From NCBI GenBank assembly GCA_944412445.1, contig CALYBJ010000017.1, positions 1 to 53,074 of the forward strand: a DNA stretch of 53,074 nucleotides. The letters run 5' to 3'. Origin of the DNA: an uncultured Clostridia bacterium (GTDB lineage: Bacteria; Bacillota; Clostridia; Oscillospirales; Acutalibacteraceae). Below the pieces are notes generated by a model. It was not told the origin of the DNA. It did not search any database and was given only the letters and a program-made list of their open reading frames with translations. Below, in pieces: positions 50,661 through 53,074 of this stretch (positions are counted from its first letter, which is position 1; each line of letters begins with the position of its first letter). Both the position numbers and the translations under genes were made by a program.

Positions 50661-51433
50661 ACGCTGCCTCCCATCCTTTCCGAATATATGTCAAAAAAGC
50701 TGTCCTCAAGGCTTTTTCCCCCCTGAACCTGTTCAAGAGTGCCCAGAGCCGCCATCTCTCCCTGAATTATAATCCCAACTCTGTCGCACAGCTTCTCTGC
50801 CAGACTGAAAATATGAGTTGACACTATTACCGTTTTTCCCTCTTTTTTAAGCTCCTCAAGAAAATCAGTTACAACCTTCGCCGTTATTACATCAAGCCCG
50901 TTTGTTGGCTCGTCAAATATTATTACGGAGGGGTCATGCACAAGAGCTATTGCCAGAGACGCCTTCTGCTTCATTCCCGTTGACAGCTCCCCTACCTTGA
51001 CTTCTGCAAATTCCCCGATTCCGAATGTTGAAAAAAGCCTTTTTTTCCTGTCGTTCCTCACATCCGCAGGCACTCCGTGAAGCTCCGAAAAGAAATCATA
51101 TAAGTAATTCGGCGTAAAAAAGTCTTCAAGCTTTAATTCGCTTGTAAGAAAGCCTATTCGGCTCCTGACCTTTTCAGGCTCCCTTACAATACTTGCCCCG
51201 TCTACCGTTCCGTCTCCCGAATCTGGCTTAATAAGGGTTGCAAGCATTCTGAGGGTGGTTGTCTTTCCGGCTCCGTTAGGTCCCAAAAGCCCGAAAATTT
51301 CTCCCTCGTTTACGCTGAATGATAAATTTTTTACCGCAGTTCTTATTTTTACATTTGTTTTCTCTATCTTCTGCTGTTTCGCCGACAGCTTAAAGGTTTT
51401 TGTAAGATTTTCGGCTCTCAGTATTACTCCCAA
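50657..51433 (-). CDS. ABC exporter ATP-binding protein (NatA-like)
   Basis: 258 residues from TTG 51433, seven bases after GGAGGG. Walker A GPNGAGKT at 51-58, Q-loop region RIGFLTSELKLEDFFT, signature LSTGMKQKASLAIALVHDP, Walker B VIIFDEPTNGLD and switch His in VSTHIF. Cytoplasmic energy unit for the adjacent permease. Expression is likely controlled by the divergent XRE protein through repeats in its promoter. Confidence 0.92.
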   Translation of the reverse strand: MGVILRAENLTKTFKLSAKQQKIEKTNVKIRTAVKNLSFSVNEGEIFGLLGPNGAGKTTTLRMLATLIKPDSGDGTVDGASIVREPEKVRSRIGFLTSELKLEDFFTPNYLYDFFSELHGVPADVRNDRKKRLFSTFGIGEFAEVKVGELSTGMKQKASLAIALVHDPSVIIFDEPTNGLDVITAKVVTDFLEELKKEGKTVIVSTHIFSLAEKLCDRVGIIIQGEMAALGTLEQVQGGKSLEDSFFDIYSERMGGSV

Positions 51434-51512
51434 CCAAAATCCCTCCTGTTGATTTTTTCTTAAATATACAGTATAATTGTCATAAAAGCAATATAAAAAT
51501 ACTGTTATGGTT

Positions 51513-51542
51513 ATTTTAGACTTTTTTCCGTCTAAAAGTCAA
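51513..51542 (-). promoter_or_regulatory. Promoter of the ABC exporter operon
   Basis: Minus-strand TTGACT (51542-51537) and TAAAAT (51518-51513), 18-base spacer. The spacer is filled by the inverted repeat at 51514-51537, so a bound protein would exclude RNA polymerase. Confidence 0.7.
51514..51537. promoter_or_regulatory. Operator-like inverted repeat 1
   Basis: TTTTAGAC (51514-51521) and GTCTAAAA (51530-51537) are perfect 8-bp arms around TTTTTTCC. It shares the word TTTTCCGTCTA with repeat 2. Confidence 0.65.
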
Positions 51543-51561
51543 TAGATGTTTTCCGTCTATT
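51541..51561. promoter_or_regulatory. Operator-like inverted repeat 2
   Basis: AATAGA (51541-51546) and TCTATT (51556-51561) flank TGTTTTCCG. TTTTCCGTCTA recurs 25 bases after its copy in repeat 1. It lies directly upstream of a TATAAT at 51563-51568 that would serve the XRE gene. Confidence 0.6.
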
Positions 51562-51562
51562 T

Positions 51563-51568
51563 TATAAT
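51563..51568 (+). promoter_or_regulatory. Probable -10 box of the XRE regulator gene
   Basis: Consensus TATAAT, 35 bases before ATG 51603. The -35 region overlaps repeat 2 and is a poor match, so activity may be weak. A better-scoring TTGATT-17-TATAAT pair (51449-51477) lies further upstream and is an alternative. Confidence 0.4.
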
Positions 51569-51602
51569 TTTACGGTAATACTATTAAAAAGCAGGCGGAA
51601 AT

Positions 51603-51818
51603 ATGAGCTTATTCAGCGAAAGAATAAGAGCCCTCCGTGAGGACAGGGACCTTAACCAGACAGATATTGCAGAAATTTTAGGCACAAATCAAAGAAAAAT
51701 TTCACGGCTTGAAACAGGCGACTGTGAGCCTAACATTGAGGATATAAAAAATTACTGCATTTATTTTAATATTTCGGCTGATTTTCTTTTAGGCCTTTCC
51801 GACAACCTGAAAAGCTGA
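51603..51818 (+). CDS. XRE-family HTH regulator
   Basis: 71 residues, almost entirely one Cro/C1-type helix-turn-helix: RIRALREDRDLNQTDIAEIL, then NQRKISRLETGDCEPNIEDI and a closing ISADFLLGLSD. Divergent from the ABC exporter with two inverted repeats between them, so it most likely represses the exporter and itself. Ribosome site AGGCGG. Confidence 0.9.
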   Translation: MSLFSERIRALREDRDLNQTDIAEILGTNQRKISRLETGDCEPNIEDIKNYCIYFNISADFLLGLSDNLKS

Positions 51819-51846
51819 AATAACAGTAAAAGAAATTTTTAAAGGA

Positions 51847-52350
51847 TTGATTTTTACGAATATTACAGTCAGAAAATTCAGTAAAGAGGATATTCCGCAA
51901 ATGACGGAAATCTGGAACGAAGTAGTCAGAGCGGGTGCTGCTTTCCCACAGGAAGAATGTCTTACGGTCGAAACCGCTCCGCTGTTTTTTAACTCTCAGT
52001 CGCACTGCGGTGTCGCGGTAAACTCAGACTCCGGAAAAATCTTAGGATTATACATACTTCATCCTAACAATGTGGGCAGATGCTCTCACATTTCAAACGC
52101 CAGCTACGCCGTTTCCTCTTCTTCAAGAAATATGCACATAGGTGAAAAGCTTGTGAAAGACTGCATTAAAACCGCTCCCTCTTACGGCTTCAGAATTTTG
52201 CAGTTCAACGCAGTGGTAAAAACAAACGCTCCTGCCCGGCATCTCTATGAAAAGCTTGGCTTTAAGCCTCTGGGAACAATCGAAGGCGGCTTCAGAACCG
52301 ACAGCGGCTTTTATGAGGATATATGCCCATACTATATAAATCTTGTCTGA
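51847..52350 (+). CDS. GNAT-family N-acetyltransferase
   Basis: 167 residues from TTG 51847, which directly follows AAAGGA; the spacing is too short for that site, so the true start is uncertain. Fold elements: ITVRKFSKEDIPQMTEIWNE at the N-terminus, a central strand ISNASYAVSSSSRNMHIGEKL where the acetyl-CoA loop normally reads R-x-x-G-x-G/A, and NAPARHLYEKLGFKPLGT at the C-terminus. Substrate unknown; amino-acid or antibiotic N-acetyltransferases share this layout. Probably co-transcribed with the XRE gene. Confidence 0.8.
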   Translation: MIFTNITVRKFSKEDIPQMTEIWNEVVRAGAAFPQEECLTVETAPLFFNSQSHCGVAVNSDSGKILGLYILHPNNVGRCSHISNASYAVSSSSRNMHIGEKLVKDCIKTAPSYGFRILQFNAVVKTNAPARHLYEKLGFKPLGTIEGGFRTDSGFYEDICPYYINLV

Positions 52351-52401
52351 AATACTCCCCTTTATTCCCTTCATTTTTTTGCAGGTTTAATTTTTAATTT
52401 C

Positions 52402-52430
52402 TTGACAAAAGCCGATGTGTATTATAAAAT
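52402..52430 (+). promoter_or_regulatory. Promoter of the corA leader
   Basis: TTGACA (52402-52407) and TAAAAT (52425-52430) are 17 bases apart. Transcription would begin near 52437, giving a leader of about 240 bases before corA. Confidence 0.8.
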
Positions 52431-52445
52431 ATTAACAGTAATAAT

Positions 52446-52527
52446 ATGTCTATGCGGTATGTTCATTCAGGCGATACGGATATCTCCTTTCGCTTCGGAA
52501 AAATCCATAGATATATTTTTATGCCGT
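52446..52527 (+). promoter_or_regulatory. 5' structured part of the corA leader
   Basis: Two alternative pairings are visible. TCTATG (52449-52454) can pair with CATAGA (52506-52511). ATACGG plus ATATCT (52474-52485) can pair with AGATAT and CCGTAT (52509-52528). Both cannot form fully at once. CTCCTTT (52484-52490) is complementary to Shine-Dalgarno-type sequences. Function not determined; it does not resemble the M-box (ykoK) consensus. Confidence 0.45.
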
Positions 52528-52554
52528 ATTACATTTACAAGGAAGTGATTTTGT

Positions 52555-52614
52555 ATGGAACCCGACTCTTATCCGGGAACCAATGTACCTCCAAAGCGAA
52601 GAAACGCTGAATAA
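52555..52614 (+). CDS. MgtL-like Mg2+-sensing leader peptide (19 residues)
   Basis: ATG 52555 follows AAGGAAGTGA (52539-52548) at ideal spacing and encodes MEPDSYPGTNVPPKRRNAE, ending with TAA at 52612-52614. The enterobacterial leader peptide MgtL, upstream of a Mg2+ transporter gene, is [17 protein letters not shown]. Both share MEPD, several prolines and then a run of basic residues. In MgtL the acidic/proline start makes the ribosome fall off when Mg2+ is low. Here the stop codon is part of hairpin 1, so a ribosome finishing the ORF would open that hairpin. The ORF is too short for ordinary gene callers. Confidence 0.8.
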   Translation: MEPDSYPGTNVPPKRRNAE

Positions 52615-52650
52615 AACAAAGCCTTAACATCCTTTTACGGCTTTGTTTTG
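52612..52650 (+). promoter_or_regulatory. corA leader hairpin 1 (SD-freeing; also terminator-like)
   Basis: AAACAAAGCC (52614-52623) pairs perfectly with GGCTTTGTTT (52639-52648), extendable by 1-2 pairs into the leader-ORF stop codon. The loop is 15 bases. The run TTTTGTT at 52646-52652 gives it terminator character. While it is formed, bases 52639-52642 are unavailable to hairpin 2, so the corA ribosome site stays free. Confidence 0.75.
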
Positions 52651-52667
52651 TTCGGCCGTGAAAGGAT
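52629..52667 (+). promoter_or_regulatory. corA leader hairpin 2 (sequesters the corA Shine-Dalgarno)
   Basis: Fourteen consecutive pairs, two of them G-U, join ATCCTTTTACGGCT (52629-52642) to GGCCGTGAAAGGAT (52654-52667) around an 11-base loop. The corA ribosome site AAAGGA (52661-52666) is entirely inside the 3' arm. It shares 52639-52642 with hairpin 1, so only one can form. Confidence 0.8.
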
Positions 52668-52675
52668 TTGATAAT

Positions 52676-53074
52676 ATGACAAACTGTTACATCACAAGGA
52701 ACAACTACCTTGAGGAGTTAACGGGACCTGAACCCGGCTGCTGGGTAAATCTTGTCGCCCCCGGCGAGTCCGAGCTTAACAGAATTTCCAACAAATATAA
52801 CCTTGATCTTGACGCCCTTAAAGCAGCTTTGGACGCTGACGAGCGTTCCCGTATCGAGGTTGACGAAAACTATACCATGATACTTGTTAATATTCCCACC
52901 ATTGAGGATCAGACCGATAAGGAATTGTACAGTACCATACCTCTTTCAATTATCGTTGTATCCGACGCGGTTATTACCGTATGCAGCGAGGATACTCCTA
53001 TTTTAACTCAGTTTTCCAACGGAAAAGTCCGTGATTTTTACAGCAATAAGAAGTCAAGATTTATATTGCAGTTT
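52676..53074 (+). CDS. corA: CorA-family Mg2+ transporter, N-terminal part (cut by the window end)
   Basis: 133 codons are visible and the frame is open at the edge. The sequence matches the cytoplasmic Mg2+-sensing domain of CorA proteins: GCWVNLVAPGESELNRISNKYNLDL for the W-D-L-x-x-P..E...L...F.L element, LKAALDADERSRIEVDENYTMILVNIP, and PLSIIVVSDAVITVCSED. The pore helices and G-M-N motif lie beyond the window. ATG 52676 is preceded by AAAGGA, which the leader's hairpin 2 can bury. The MgtL-like leader peptide independently supports a Mg2+ role. Confidence 0.85.
   Translation, partial: MTNCYITRNNYLEELTGPEPGCWVNLVAPGESELNRISNKYNLDLDALKAALDADERSRIEVDENYTMILVNIPTIEDQTDKELYSTIPLSIIVVSDAVITVCSEDTPILTQFSNGKVRDFYSNKKSRFILQF

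Noticed and set aside
52437..52676. M-box (ykoK) Mg2+ riboswitch before corA
   Set aside because: The leader lacks the recognisable M-box core, and the leader ORF with two exclusive hairpins explains the region better. A covariance search would be decisive.

Overview
The window is 53 kb of chromosome from a low-GC, Gram-positive, anaerobic bacterium of the class Clostridia, most likely an Oscillospiraceae/Ruminococcaceae-type gut organism. Supporting evidence: TrmFO, DnaD/DnaI-type primosome proteins, RsfS/YqeK/NadD/YhbY, class B sortases, two dockerin modules, a flavodiiron protein for O2/NO removal, and strong AGGAGG-type ribosome sites. This assignment is inference from gene content; no 16S or marker search was possible.

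Layout. 1-382: broken end of an IS1182-like element whose transposase reading frame runs straight into serine-recombinase sequence at the window edge. 416-803: four tRNA genes (Gly, Arg, His, Gln in transcription order) under one promoter. 945-4987: a flavodiiron protein divergent from a lipid kinase, a FliB-like methylase and a GtrA-like membrane protein. 5035-30233 (minus): housekeeping genes in three transcription units. These are (i) zapA-dut-dnaD-dnaI-rsmA-tmk; (ii) infC-rpmI-rplT, with an attenuator leader and an AUC start codon for infC; (iii) a tightly packed run trmH-dprA-topA-trmFO-plsX-rnc-radical SAM-smc-ftsY-rdgB-yhbY-nadD-yqeK-rsfS-leuS, closed by a terminator and followed by an asparaginase.

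30475-43694 (plus) is a cell-surface and metabolism region: a von Willebrand A protein with an IPQTG sorting signal, an FAD dehydrogenase, a stand-alone PncC amidase, two class B sortases, a membrane-anchored CinA-like protein that has lost its catalytic motifs, a dockerin protein with a SpoIID domain whose motif order is circularly permuted, galE, a second dockerin protein, and hom-lysC. 43755-51433 (minus): an EF-P-modification-type reductase coupled to a lipoprotein, a GH2 beta-galactosidase, an unknown secreted protein, and a two-gene ABC exporter. The exporter is divergent from an XRE regulator, with an inverted repeat in each of the two facing promoters.

The most interesting element is at the right end (52402-53074). 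A CorA-type Mg2+ transporter gene is preceded by a 19-codon leader ORF, MEPDSYPGTNVPPKRRNAE, which starts with the same MEPD as the enterobacterial Mg2+-sensing leader peptide MgtL and has the same proline-then-basic layout. Its stop codon lies in the 5' arm of one hairpin (52612-52650). That hairpin is mutually exclusive with a 14-bp hairpin (52629-52667) that buries the corA Shine-Dalgarno sequence. Together these form a self-consistent Mg2+-sensing translational switch in a Firmicute.
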